From Mycolicibacterium litorale (GTDB lineage Bacteria; Actinomycetota; Actinomycetes; Mycobacteriales; Mycobacteriaceae): DNA of 64,000 nt. The translations under genes were made by a program, and so were the position numbers. How positions within the stretch are numbered: the first letter of the stretch is position 1; each line of letters opens with the position of its first letter. The stretch covers positions 4,836,001-4,900,000 of the forward strand of contig CP019882.1 of assembly GCA_002007745.1 (NCBI GenBank), read 5' to 3'. Below are positions 54,382 to 62,422 of the stretch, in pieces. The notes under the pieces are model-generated. The model saw nothing but the letters and a program-made list of their open reading frames with translations, ran no database searches and had not been told where the DNA came from.

Positions 54382-54990
54382 GTGTCAGAACCGAACGACC
54401 CGCACACCCGCATCATCCGGCGCCAACCGTCCGGACCGATTCCCAAGCCCGAGGAACCCCGCACCGGCATCATCCGGCGCGCACCCACCGGGCCGATCCC
54501 TCAGCCGCCCGACGACCGCACTACCAACATCCCGCGGCCGCCGGTCGACGAGGCCCTGACCGGCCTGATCCGCCGCGCCGCCCCGGTCGCAGTGCCGGCC
54601 AGATCGCACCCCGTCGACATCTCGACCGGCCGCACCGCGATCGCGGCCAGCGCCGTGAGCATCCTCAGTGGATGGACCACCGCCGTGGTGGCCACCGATC
54701 TCATCACTGGGTGGTGGGCCACCGACCGATTGTTTTGCGTCGCAGTCGGATTCCTGACGCTGCTGTTCGCACTCAGCACGATCGCCGGGGTGATCCTGTT
54801 GCTGTTGCGCCGCTCGGTGGGCCGTTACCTGATCGCCTTCGGTTCGGTGATCGGCCTACTGACGTTCGGCAGCGTGTTCGTCGCCGGGGCGCGCATCCCG
54901 TGGCCGGTCTACCTGATTCCGGTGCTGCCACTGGCCGGTCTGGCGCTAGTGTTCCATCCGTCCACCCGTCGGTGGTGCCGGCTGCGCTAG
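54382..54990 (+). CDS. Membrane protein with N-terminal IIRRxPxGPIP repeats
   Basis: 202 aa from GTG 54382, 5 nt after the M23 stop. The N-terminal 70 residues repeat a short motif: TRIIRRQPSGPIP, TGIIRRAPTGPIP, then a degenerate TTNIPRPP and TGLIRR. Four membrane helices occupy about residues 88-195. Family unknown to me. The Arg-rich cytoplasmic repeats could bind a partner. Position directly after the peptidase suggests a shared envelope role. The last 45 bp overlap the convergent PAP2 gene. Confidence 0.7.
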   Translation: MSEPNDPHTRIIRRQPSGPIPKPEEPRTGIIRRAPTGPIPQPPDDRTTNIPRPPVDEALTGLIRRAAPVAVPARSHPVDISTGRTAIAASAVSILSGWTTAVVATDLITGWWATDRLFCVAVGFLTLLFALSTIAGVILLLLRRSVGRYLIAFGSVIGLLTFGSVFVAGARIPWPVYLIPVLPLAGLALVFHPSTRRWCRLR

Positions 54991-55869
54991 GCGCCGACGG
55001 CTTTGCCACCACGCTCCCACGATGATGACGCCGATGGCCCACGCCGCACCGAGGAAGGCGCCGGCCACGACGTCGCTGAGGTAATGCACCCCCAGATAGA
55101 CCCGGGAGAATCCGACCAACGCGGCGACCGCGAGCAGACTTCCCCACAACGCCACCCGGGCCGCCCAGTCGCGAATGACCCAGCCGGACATCCAGCCAAG
55201 CAGCACCGAGACGGCAAAGGCGCCGGTGGCGTGGCCGGAGGGAAACGAGAAACCGTCCTCGACGATCACGGCGATCCAGGAGGGCGGCCGGCCGCGGCCG
55301 ACCATCCATTTCGCGACCACCAGCACCACCCCCACTCCGACCAACCCGGACAGCCCGAGCACCGCGGGCAACCACGATCGGATCCGCCAGCAGATCCACG
55401 CACTGGCGATGACGACGATCACCACCAGTGACAACGGATCGCCGAAGTGGGTAAGAACTTTCATGGTTTCGGTCAGCCAGGCGTCCCGATGGGCGGCAAT
55501 CCATCCGCTGGCCGGCCGATCGACGTAAACGTCGAGTTCGCCCTCGAGGACATCGTCGAGCAACTCCGTGAAGGCGGCCGCCAACAACGCGACCAGCGCC
55601 AGTCCCGACACCAGTCCGAGCGCCGCAGTCACGTCCACCGACAGCCATCGCGCCAGCCTTGTGACCGGTCGGCTGAGATAGCGAACCGCCCACGACTGCG
55701 CGGCAGCCACACCGTCGGTCTCGCGCAGCCTGTCCATCGCCGCGACGAGAACACCGCGCCGGCGCGCAACCCAGATGACCAGCCCGGTCCACAGCAGCAG
55801 CGCGGCCAGCACAATGACACTGAGCATCCCGAAGCCGACCATGCTCGGCCCGTAGGGCTGCTGCCCCAT
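54946..55869 (-). CDS. PAP2-family membrane phosphatase
   Basis: 307 aa, six or so membrane helices. The three PAP2 phosphatase motifs are present: KWMVGRGRP, PSGHA and SRVYLGVHYLSDV. A long N-terminal extension (1-100) has one helix and a soluble segment. It probably dephosphorylates undecaprenyl-PP, decaprenyl phosphates or phosphatidate. It starts 8 bp after pcrA on the same strand and may be cotranscribed with it. Confidence 0.9.
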   Translation of the reverse strand: MGQQPYGPSMVGFGMLSVIVLAALLLWTGLVIWVARRRGVLVAAMDRLRETDGVAAAQSWAVRYLSRPVTRLARWLSVDVTAALGLVSGLALVALLAAAFTELLDDVLEGELDVYVDRPASGWIAAHRDAWLTETMKVLTHFGDPLSLVVIVVIASAWICWRIRSWLPAVLGLSGLVGVGVVLVVAKWMVGRGRPPSWIAVIVEDGFSFPSGHATGAFAVSVLLGWMSGWVIRDWAARVALWGSLLAVAALVGFSRVYLGVHYLSDVVAGAFLGAAWAIGVIIVGAWWQSRRRLAQPAPPTGGRMEH

Positions 55870-55877
55870 GGCAGCTG

Positions 55878-58208
55878 CTAGAGCTTCTGTAGCGGCGCGT
55901 GATTGTGCATGAGTTTCACCCGTCCGGCGCTGCCGAAGTCGATCAGCGACATCGCCGACTCCCCCGCACCGGAAACCTCCTCGACGCGGCCCAGGCCGTA
56001 CTTGTCGTGGTTGACCCGATCCCCGGGCTCCAGCACGATCAGCGGCCGCTTACCGCCCCCCGAAGACCGCATCGGCGAGGGCCGCTGGCTGCCGAAGCGC
56101 CCCGCCCCGCTCACCGGTGCGCTGTACGACGGTGCCGGGTCGGTACGCCGCCATTCGAGCAGATGCTCGGGAATCTCACGGAGGAAACGAGATTCGGGAT
56201 TGAGCATCGGCTGCCCCCAGGAGGAGCGGACCTTCGCCCGGGTGAGGTAGAGCCGCTGACGGGCACGGGTGATGCCCACATAAGCCAACCGGCGTTCTTC
56301 GGAGAGCTCGCCCGGATCGCCCAACGCCCGCATGTGCGGGAACATCCCGTCTTCCCAGCCGGTCACGAACACCACGGGGAACTCCAACCCCTTGGCGGTG
56401 TGCAGCGTCATCATCGTGACCACACCGGAGTCGTGCTCGGGCAGTTCGTCGGAGTCGGCGACCAATGACACCCGCTCCAGGAACTCGGCGAGCAGACCGG
56501 TCTGCGGGATGTCTTCGTCGGTGCCGGTGCCCTCGTCGGCCAGCGCCGCGGCGTTGGCTCGGTCGATGCTGAATTCGTGTGCGACGCTGACCAATTCGTT
56601 GAGGTTGTCCAGCCGCGCCAGGTCCTGCGGATCGCTGGAGGATTCCAGCTCGTTGCGGTAGCCGGTGCGGTCCAGCACCGCTTCGACGAGGTCACCCAGC
56701 TCGTCGTCGAGCCTGCCGCGCAATTCGTCGAGGAGGTTGACGAAGCTCGCGATCGCCTTCTCCGAGCGGCTGTTGAGCATCGGCACCTTGCCCTCCGCTG
56801 CGGCGGCCAGCGCGTCGGCGAAGGTGGCGCCGGTGTTCTCGGCGTACACCGCCACGCAGGCTTCGGCACGGTCGCCGATACCGCGACGCGGGGTGTTCAG
56901 GATGCGGCGCAGGCTCACCGCGTCACCGGGGTTGTCCAGCACCCGCAGGTAGGCGACGATGTCGCGAATCTCCTTGCGTTCGTAGAATCTAACGCCGCCG
57001 ACGACCTTGTAGGGGATGCCCGCCCTGATGAAGACCTCTTCCAGCGCACGCGAGGAGTTGTTGGTCCGGTAGAACACCGCCACGTCGTTATAGGTGATCT
57101 CTCCGCGGTCGGCGAGCGCGTCGATCTCACCGGCGACGAACCGGGCCTCGTCGTGTTCGTTGTCGGCGACGTAGCCGACGATCAGCTCGCCGTCGCCGGC
57201 GTCGGTCCACAACCGCTTCTCCCTGCGCCCGGCGTTGCGGGAGATCACCGAGTTCGCCGCCGACAGGATGTTCTGGGTGGACCGGTAGTTCTGTTCGAGC
57301 AGGATCGTCGTGGCGTTCGGGAAGTCCCGCTCGAAGTCCTCGATGTTGCGGATCGTCGCGCCGCGGAAGGCGTAGATGGACTGGTCGGCGTCACCGACGA
57401 CACACAGCTCGCTGGGCGGCACCGTGTCGGTGTCCGGGGCGCCCACCCCGACCAATTCGCGCACCAGGACGTACTGGGCGTGGTTGGTGTCCTGGTACTC
57501 GTCGACCAGGATGTGGCGGAACCGCCTGCGGTAGTACTGGGCGATCTGCGGGAAGTTCTGCAGCACGGCGACGGTCTCGCCGATGAGGTCGTCGAAGTCC
57601 AGCGCATTGGCGGCGCGCAGCCTGCGCTGGTATTCCGCGTACACCGTGGCGACGGTGCGGGCCAACTCGTCGGCCCCCGGTTCGAGCGCGGCGACCGCGT
57701 CTTCGGGGGTGATCAGTTCGTTCTTCAGGTTGGAGATCCCGTTGGCCAGCAGCCGCGGCGAGTACCGCTTCACGTCGAGGCCCATGTCCTTGCCGATCAT
57801 CAGCAGCAGCCGCCGCGAGTCGTCGGCGTCGTAGATCGAGAAGTTGGAGTTCAGCCCCGGCAGCAGCGACGCCTGGTTGCGCAGGATCCGCACACATGTC
57901 GAGTGGAACGTCGATACCCACATGTTGCGGGCCCGCGGGCCGACGAGCGCGACCACCCGCTCACGCATCTCGGCGGCGGCCTTGTTGGTGAAGGTGATCG
58001 CCAAGACCTGGCCGGGGCCGACGTCGCGGGCGGCCAACAGGTAGGCGATCCGGCGGGTCAGCACCGCCGTCTTGCCCGACCCTGCGCCGGCCACGATCAG
58101 CAACGGGGTGCCCTCGTGCAGCACCGCCTGGCGCTGCTGCGGGTTGAGACCGTCGAGAAGTTCGGCCGCTTGGGTCGGGGGCTGGTATTGCGTCACGTGC
58201 ACAGTCAT
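55878..58208 (-). CDS. pcrA: ATP-dependent DNA helicase PcrA/UvrD1
   Basis: 776 aa. SF1 helicase motifs in order: Q motif LNPQQRQAV, Walker A AGAGSGKT (K46), TFTNKAAAEM, DEYQDTN, GDADQSIYAFRGA, QNYRSTQNIL, TAKGLEFPVVFV and VGITRARQRLYL. The C-terminal tail (about 700-776) holds a Tudor-like domain (RVNHDKYGLGRVEEVSG) that binds RNA polymerase in related proteins. It acts in nucleotide excision repair and interacts with Ku in mycobacteria. Equivalent to Rv0949. Divergent from the chorismate mutase leader. Confidence 0.96.
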   Translation of the reverse strand: MTVHVTQYQPPTQAAELLDGLNPQQRQAVLHEGTPLLIVAGAGSGKTAVLTRRIAYLLAARDVGPGQVLAITFTNKAAAEMRERVVALVGPRARNMWVSTFHSTCVRILRNQASLLPGLNSNFSIYDADDSRRLLLMIGKDMGLDVKRYSPRLLANGISNLKNELITPEDAVAALEPGADELARTVATVYAEYQRRLRAANALDFDDLIGETVAVLQNFPQIAQYYRRRFRHILVDEYQDTNHAQYVLVRELVGVGAPDTDTVPPSELCVVGDADQSIYAFRGATIRNIEDFERDFPNATTILLEQNYRSTQNILSAANSVISRNAGRREKRLWTDAGDGELIVGYVADNEHDEARFVAGEIDALADRGEITYNDVAVFYRTNNSSRALEEVFIRAGIPYKVVGGVRFYERKEIRDIVAYLRVLDNPGDAVSLRRILNTPRRGIGDRAEACVAVYAENTGATFADALAAAAEGKVPMLNSRSEKAIASFVNLLDELRGRLDDELGDLVEAVLDRTGYRNELESSSDPQDLARLDNLNELVSVAHEFSIDRANAAALADEGTGTDEDIPQTGLLAEFLERVSLVADSDELPEHDSGVVTMMTLHTAKGLEFPVVFVTGWEDGMFPHMRALGDPGELSEERRLAYVGITRARQRLYLTRAKVRSSWGQPMLNPESRFLREIPEHLLEWRRTDPAPSYSAPVSGAGRFGSQRPSPMRSSGGGKRPLIVLEPGDRVNHDKYGLGRVEEVSGAGESAMSLIDFGSAGRVKLMHNHAPLQKL

Positions 58209-58281
58209 GTCTGACCCAACTTACCGCTGTACGGCGACAGTTTTTTTGCGAAGCCGGGCTTCGGAGTGGCACACTCGAAAC

Positions 58282-58344
58282 GTGCTTTCTCCGCAGCGTC
58301 GATTTTTCTACGGGTACCGGTCCGCGGTGCCCGTGGGTGTCTAG
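58282..58344 (+). CDS. Aromatic leader peptide of the chorismate mutase gene
   Basis: A 20-codon frame from GTG 58282 to TAG 58342 contains FFYGY (58303-58317). A -35-like TTGCGA (58246) and a weak -10-like CACACT (58270) place transcription near the GTG, so translation is probably leaderless. Clustered Phe and Tyr codons ahead of an attenuator are the mark of a sensor peptide for phenylalanine and tyrosine supply. The peptide itself need have no function. Confidence 0.75.
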   Translation: MLSPQRRFFYGYRSAVPVGV

Positions 58345-58390
58345 CTGCTCAACCCGAGAGCCCCGCGGTCCGCATCCGGATCCGGGGCTC
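58319..58390 (+). terminator. Attenuator (terminator/antiterminator) before chorismate mutase
   Basis: Terminator: GAGCCCCG and GGTCCG (58358-58372, one bulged C) pair with CGGATC and CGGGGCTC (58377-58390), about 14 pairs. Antiterminator: GGTCCGCGG (58319-58327), right after the FFYGY codons, can pair with CCGCGGTCC (58363-58371) in 8 of 9 positions and would break the terminator. A ribosome stalled at Phe/Tyr codons would favour read-through. Confidence 0.72.
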
Positions 58391-58452
58391 GTCTCTTGTG
58401 TGAGGCCCGGACTGAATGAGACCAGAACCATCACACGAGGAGAACCGAAGCC

Positions 58453-58716
58453 ATGACTGTAGAAGCAGAACAGATGCCTGACATCGACGCATTGCGCATC
58501 GAGATCGACCGCCTCGACGCCGAGATCCTGGCTGCGGTCAAGCGCCGTACCGAGGTGTCGCGGGAGATCGGCCGGGCCCGGATGGCCTCCGGGGGGACTC
58601 GACTGGTGCACAGCCGGGAGATGAAGGTCATCGAGCGTTACGGCGAGCTCGGCCAGGACGGCAAGGATTTGGCGATGCTGCTGCTCCGTATGGGCCGCGG
58701 CCGGCTCGGGCACTGA
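58453..58716 (+). CDS. Chorismate mutase, AroQ-delta type
   Basis: 87 aa, soluble and all-helical. IDALRIEIDRLDAEILAAVK and RRTEVSREIGRAR are the AroQ helix-1 and active-site arginine segments; SREMKVIERY follows. It converts chorismate to prephenate for Phe and Tyr. The M. tuberculosis counterpart Rv0948c is weak alone and activated by DAHP synthase; the C-terminal RMGRGRLGH needed for that contact is present. GAGGAG precedes ATG 58453. Upstream lies an aromatic attenuation leader. Confidence 0.93.
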   Translation: MTVEAEQMPDIDALRIEIDRLDAEILAAVKRRTEVSREIGRARMASGGTRLVHSREMKVIERYGELGQDGKDLAMLLLRMGRGRLGH

Positions 58717-58754
58717 CGCCGGCCATCAGGCAGCGCCGGCTCGGGCACTGACGC
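58700..58754. repeat. 20 bp direct repeat spanning the chorismate mutase stop
   Basis: GCCGGCTCGGGCACTGACGC occurs at 58700-58719 and 58735-58754. The first copy encodes the end of chorismate mutase including the TGA. The second abuts the stop of the convergent acyltransferase gene. It looks like a recent local duplication. Confidence 0.75.
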
Positions 58755-60797
58755 TCAGCGCACCGCGTCGACCAACCACGGTGTCAGCCAGGTGACCGCG
58801 TCCTTGGTGGGGTGCACGCCGTCGCTGCGCACCCGCACACCGTTGATCTTGTCGGTGTAGCCGCCGCTCGGTCCGAGCTTCTTGTTGAGGTCCAGCACGG
58901 TCACGTTCGAGCGACCGGTGACGGCCGTGCGCAGCATGGTGTTCCAGCGTTTGACCCGGCTGGGCTGGTCTTCCGGGTAAAGGCTGCCGTCGGCCTGCTC
59001 GCCGTGGCGGTTGAACGGCTCGGTGGTCACGACCACGCGGGCGCCGGTCGAACTCAAAATGTCCAGTGCGCGGCGTAGCTCGCCGGCGAGGTAGTCGTCG
59101 TAGTCGCGTTGACCGATGTGCGCCCACTCGCCGTGCCATTTGCGGTCCACCACTTCCCAGCGACCGACGACCAGCAACACCACGTCCGGCCGGTCGTGGG
59201 CGATGCGCATCGACCAGCGCTGCGGCCAGTCGTCGCATTCGTGCTTCTGTTCCAGCGTCTGCCCGGTGTAGCGGTACGGCCCACCGCGGGCCAGGCCGCA
59301 GCCGATCGTGGTGCGGTCCAGGAACGTCATCCCCGGTGTCGGCGGCAGGTAGCGCATCATCGTCCAGCCCACCGAGTCACCGAAGACCGAGACGGTGTGC
59401 TGCCGGGGCCCCTGCTGCACCGGCGCGGCCATCCGCACCTGCTCCACCGATGACGTCATCGCGGCCTGCGATACGTCCGGACTCGGTTCCAGGCGGTTCC
59501 CCATCGGAACGACGAGCATGGTGACGACAACTGCGGTGGCAACGGTGGCGATGGCCAGCCGCAACTGCGGGACGTGCACGGGTCGCCAGCGTCGCACCGG
59601 TTGCTCGATCGCCCACCAGGAGACCGTTGCGACGACGACGGTGACAGCGCAGCGCGCCGCGAACAGCGAATAGCCCGACCAGCCGGTGCGTTCGCCGTTG
59701 AGCAGCAGGAACACCGGCCAGTGCCACAGGTAGACGCCGTAGGAGATCAGGCCGAGCCACACCAGCGGCGGCACCGCCAGCACCCGGGCTGCCGGGCCGC
59801 GCGGGTCGAGCGCCACCGCGGTGATCACCGCGGCGGCGGCCAGCGCGACGACGGTGAGCAGTCCGTGGCGGAATTCACCGGCGCCACCGGTTGCCAGATG
59901 GGTGGCTGCGGCCAGCACCGCCAACCCCGCCAACGGCAGGATCCGGACCAGCCACCTCCCCCACCGGGAGCGGAGCAACGACCAGCCGGCCATCGCCGCC
60001 GGCCAGTCCCGCACGAAGAGCACCGCCGCGGCGGCTCCGATCAGCAGTGCCTGGACGCGGGTGTCGGTGCCGAAGTACACCCGGTTGAGCGAGGCGTCCG
60101 AGGACATCACGACGGCGGCGGCCGCCGAGGCGACGGCGGCGGCGACCGCCACGACCGACACCCCGACCCGCACCGCGCGGACGGTGAGGGTCCGCTGCCG
60201 GCGACGGGCGATCACCCCGAGCAGCAGCACGAGGCCGACGATCAGCACCGGCCACGCGAGGTAGTACTGCTCTTCCACCCCGAGGGACCAGGTGTGCTGC
60301 AGCGGCGACGGTACGGCGCCCTGACTGAAATAGTCGGTCTGGTGGGAGACGAAGGCCCAGTTCGACATCCACACGAAGGCGGCGACGGCGTCGGTGCGCA
60401 GTGTGGTCACCGAATCCGGTGCGAACAGCCCACGGGCGGCCACGACGGCGAGCACCAGCAGCAACAGCGCCGGCAACAGCCGCCGGACGCGCCGTAGCCA
60501 GAACGCGGTCAGACTGATTCGGCCGGTGCGGTCCAGTTCGTCGAGCAGTAGCGACGTGATCAGGAAGCCGCTGAGCACGAAGAACACGTCGACCCCGATG
60601 AACCCGCCAGCGACGCCGGGGATGCCGCCGTGACCGATCAGCACGAGCGCGACGGCTATTCCACGGATGCCGTTGAGAGCGGGGATTCCTGCGTCGCGAT
60701 GAGGCGTCGGACGGTGCGTCGCCTTACCCCGTGCCGTACCGGGTGCGGAATCGACCCACCGGCGTCGCGCAGACAACCGCACCGGAGCCGCCGCCAC
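58755..60797 (-). CDS. Acyltransferase-3 / SGNH fusion membrane protein (OafA-like)
   Basis: 680 aa. The acyltransferase-3 domain with about ten membrane helices covers residues 40-400 (ALNGIRGIAVALVLIGHGG, FFVLSGFLIT, WSLGVEEQYYLAWP). A C-terminal SGNH hydrolase-like domain lies at about 465-680, with the GDS-like VFGDSVGW and the DGVHPT near the end (catalytic D and H). Such proteins O-acylate surface polysaccharides or lipids in the plasma membrane. The substrate is not visible. Convergent with chorismate mutase, separated by 38 bp. Confidence 0.9.
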   Translation of the reverse strand: MAAAPVRLSARRRWVDSAPGTARGKATHRPTPHRDAGIPALNGIRGIAVALVLIGHGGIPGVAGGFIGVDVFFVLSGFLITSLLLDELDRTGRISLTAFWLRRVRRLLPALLLLVLAVVAARGLFAPDSVTTLRTDAVAAFVWMSNWAFVSHQTDYFSQGAVPSPLQHTWSLGVEEQYYLAWPVLIVGLVLLLGVIARRRQRTLTVRAVRVGVSVVAVAAAVASAAAAVVMSSDASLNRVYFGTDTRVQALLIGAAAAVLFVRDWPAAMAGWSLLRSRWGRWLVRILPLAGLAVLAAATHLATGGAGEFRHGLLTVVALAAAAVITAVALDPRGPAARVLAVPPLVWLGLISYGVYLWHWPVFLLLNGERTGWSGYSLFAARCAVTVVVATVSWWAIEQPVRRWRPVHVPQLRLAIATVATAVVVTMLVVPMGNRLEPSPDVSQAAMTSSVEQVRMAAPVQQGPRQHTVSVFGDSVGWTMMRYLPPTPGMTFLDRTTIGCGLARGGPYRYTGQTLEQKHECDDWPQRWSMRIAHDRPDVVLLVVGRWEVVDRKWHGEWAHIGQRDYDDYLAGELRRALDILSSTGARVVVTTEPFNRHGEQADGSLYPEDQPSRVKRWNTMLRTAVTGRSNVTVLDLNKKLGPSGGYTDKINGVRVRSDGVHPTKDAVTWLTPWLVDAVR

Positions 60798-60890
60798 CTC
60801 GCTCCCTCCCGTTCGGTCTGCGAGTTTAGGTGCAGATCCGTTAAATACCGGGTGGGCGCGCGGGGCGGGTGATCACCGCATCGAAACTTC

Positions 60891-61049
60891 TCAGCAGCGC
60901 GTCAGATCCTTGTCGACGATCGGGTACCGGCGCGGCGCATGCGGCAGCAGCTGGTCAAGCGCCAGCATCAGGCCACCCATCGCCCCGGTGAGCTGGGCGA
61001 CCACCAATTCCGGCATGCCCTTGCGTTGCGTGCTGGTACTGACCTTCAT
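60891..61049 (-). CDS. Small hypothetical protein
   Basis: 52 aa from ATG 61049. A central hydrophobic helix (VAQLTGAMGGLMLALDQLL) and a polar tail (PRRYPIVDKDLTRC). No family recognised and no good ribosome binding site, so it may not be real. It lies just downstream of the double TetR gene, on the same strand, behind two palindromes that would suit an operator. Confidence 0.4.
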   Translation of the reverse strand: MKVSTSTQRKGMPELVVAQLTGAMGGLMLALDQLLPHAPRRYPIVDKDLTRC

Positions 61050-61067
61050 GGCCGGCAGAATACCCAG

Positions 61068-61111
61068 CGCTTGCAATTGCAAGCGTGAAGCGTGCCACAG
61101 TTAGCGCTAAC
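61068..61111. promoter_or_regulatory. Two palindromes between TetR gene and small gene
   Basis: CGCTTGCAATTGCAAGCG (61068-61085) is a perfect 18 bp palindrome. GTTAGCGCTAAC (61100-61111) is a perfect 12 bp palindrome overlapping the TetR stop. The first lies 19-36 bp upstream of the small gene start, a good operator position. The binding protein is unknown; the adjacent TetR is a candidate. Confidence 0.5.
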
Positions 61112-62294
61112 GCTGTTCGGGCAGTCCGAGCAGATGCCGGCATGTCGCGCCGACGGCTTCGCCGATGCCGGTGGCCGACTGCAGGTGACGCACCCGCACG
61201 ACGTAGTTGACCAGGCTCAGCAAGGCCTGCACCTGGAGCCGCGCCACGGCCTCGGGCAGGGCCGGCCGGTACAGCCCGAGCAGGTTCACCCACTCGTCGA
61301 CATAGTCCCGTTGCGCAGCCAACGCGGCGTGCCGATGCGGCTCGGGCAGGTTGCGCACCTCGGTCATCAACAGGTCGACCAGCGCCGGATGCCCGAGCGC
61401 GAATTCCACATACGAGCCGATCAGGCTGCCGAGCGCCGCGGCCGCCGTGTCCGAGGCCGCCAGCACGTCGGCGGCCTGCATGTAGAGGACGGCTGCGCCG
61501 CGCGACAACGCGGTCGCCAGCAGGTCGGCCTTGCTGGCGAAGTGGTTGTACACACTGGGCCCGGCGATACCGAGAGAGGCGGCCACGTCTTCGATGCCGA
61601 CGCTGGCATACCGCCGCTCGGCGAACAACCGGATCGCGTGCTGCAGCAGTGCTTCCCGGCGTGAGTGCGGCAGCATGCCGGCGGGCCGGCTGCGGTGATT
61701 CCCGATCGCGAACCCGGCCGGCGCGGGTGCGTCCAGAACCCGGCCGGCGAGGTCGGCCAGGAGCGCGGCCTGCTCCCTGGCCGGGAGATCCGATTGGTAG
61801 AACGAGGGGCTGACGGCGACGCCCAGGATCATCCAGGCGAACAGGTCCCTGCCGTCAGCGTCGCAATCGGGCCGCGCGATCGCGACCAGGTCCGCCAGGC
61901 GCCGTGCGATGTCCCGACTGGTGTCCCGCAGCCGCGCCTGGGCGTCCGCGGACAGGTGCCTGGCTTCGCGATCGACCAGTATTCCGATATGACGGCTGGT
62001 CACAGCCAGTTCGGTGAGCCGGACAAGGGACCGGTCGGCGTCGGTGAACTCGATGGCGGCCAGCACGGCGGTCACCGAATCCAGACCGTTGAACACCACC
62101 TCCTGCAGCAATTCGTGCTTTCCGGCGAAGTGCCGGTACAGCGCGGAGGCGCCGACGGCGACGGCATCGGCGATATCCCCCATTGCCACGTGTTCGTAGC
62201 CGCGAGTGCAGAACAGCTCGGTGGCCGCGGCGACGATCAGCTCCCGACGGTTGGCCGGCCGGGTACCTCGTTCGGGACGGGCCACCGCCCTCAC
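61107..62294 (-). CDS. TetR-family protein with two tandem DNA-binding domains
   Basis: 395 aa, twice the usual TetR length. First HTH about residues 15-60 (LIVAAATELFCTRGYEHVAM, then ADAVAVGASALYRHFAGK), with a ligand-like helical part to about 190. A second HTH follows about 212-258 (RLFAERRYASVGIEDVAASL, then SVYNHFASKADLL), with another ligand domain. Both recognition helices look intact. It is divergent from a lipid-transfer thiolase/MaoC pair and probably represses it. Such duplicated TetR proteins recur in actinobacteria near lipid-degradation genes. Confidence 0.9.
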   Translation of the reverse strand: MRAVARPERGTRPANRRELIVAAATELFCTRGYEHVAMGDIADAVAVGASALYRHFAGKHELLQEVVFNGLDSVTAVLAAIEFTDADRSLVRLTELAVTSRHIGILVDREARHLSADAQARLRDTSRDIARRLADLVAIARPDCDADGRDLFAWMILGVAVSPSFYQSDLPAREQAALLADLAGRVLDAPAPAGFAIGNHRSRPAGMLPHSRREALLQHAIRLFAERRYASVGIEDVAASLGIAGPSVYNHFASKADLLATALSRGAAVLYMQAADVLAASDTAAAALGSLIGSYVEFALGHPALVDLLMTEVRNLPEPHRHAALAAQRDYVDEWVNLLGLYRPALPEAVARLQVQALLSLVNYVVRVRHLQSATGIGEAVGATCRHLLGLPEQR

Positions 62295-62422
62295 GTCGTG
62301 CCCCTTTCGGTCCGCCGCAGTCGATGACAGACAGCCTAACGCCAGGCGCGGGGAACGGGCTTGCCATCCCGAGCCGCTACGGTCTAGCTTAAGTGAATTG
62401 TCGATAGCTTATGGAGACCACA

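Noticed and set aside
53166..54488. A 440-codon minus-strand frame opposite the M23 peptidase
   Set aside because: The plus strand has intact M23 zinc-ligand motifs; the minus frame is a high-GC shadow.
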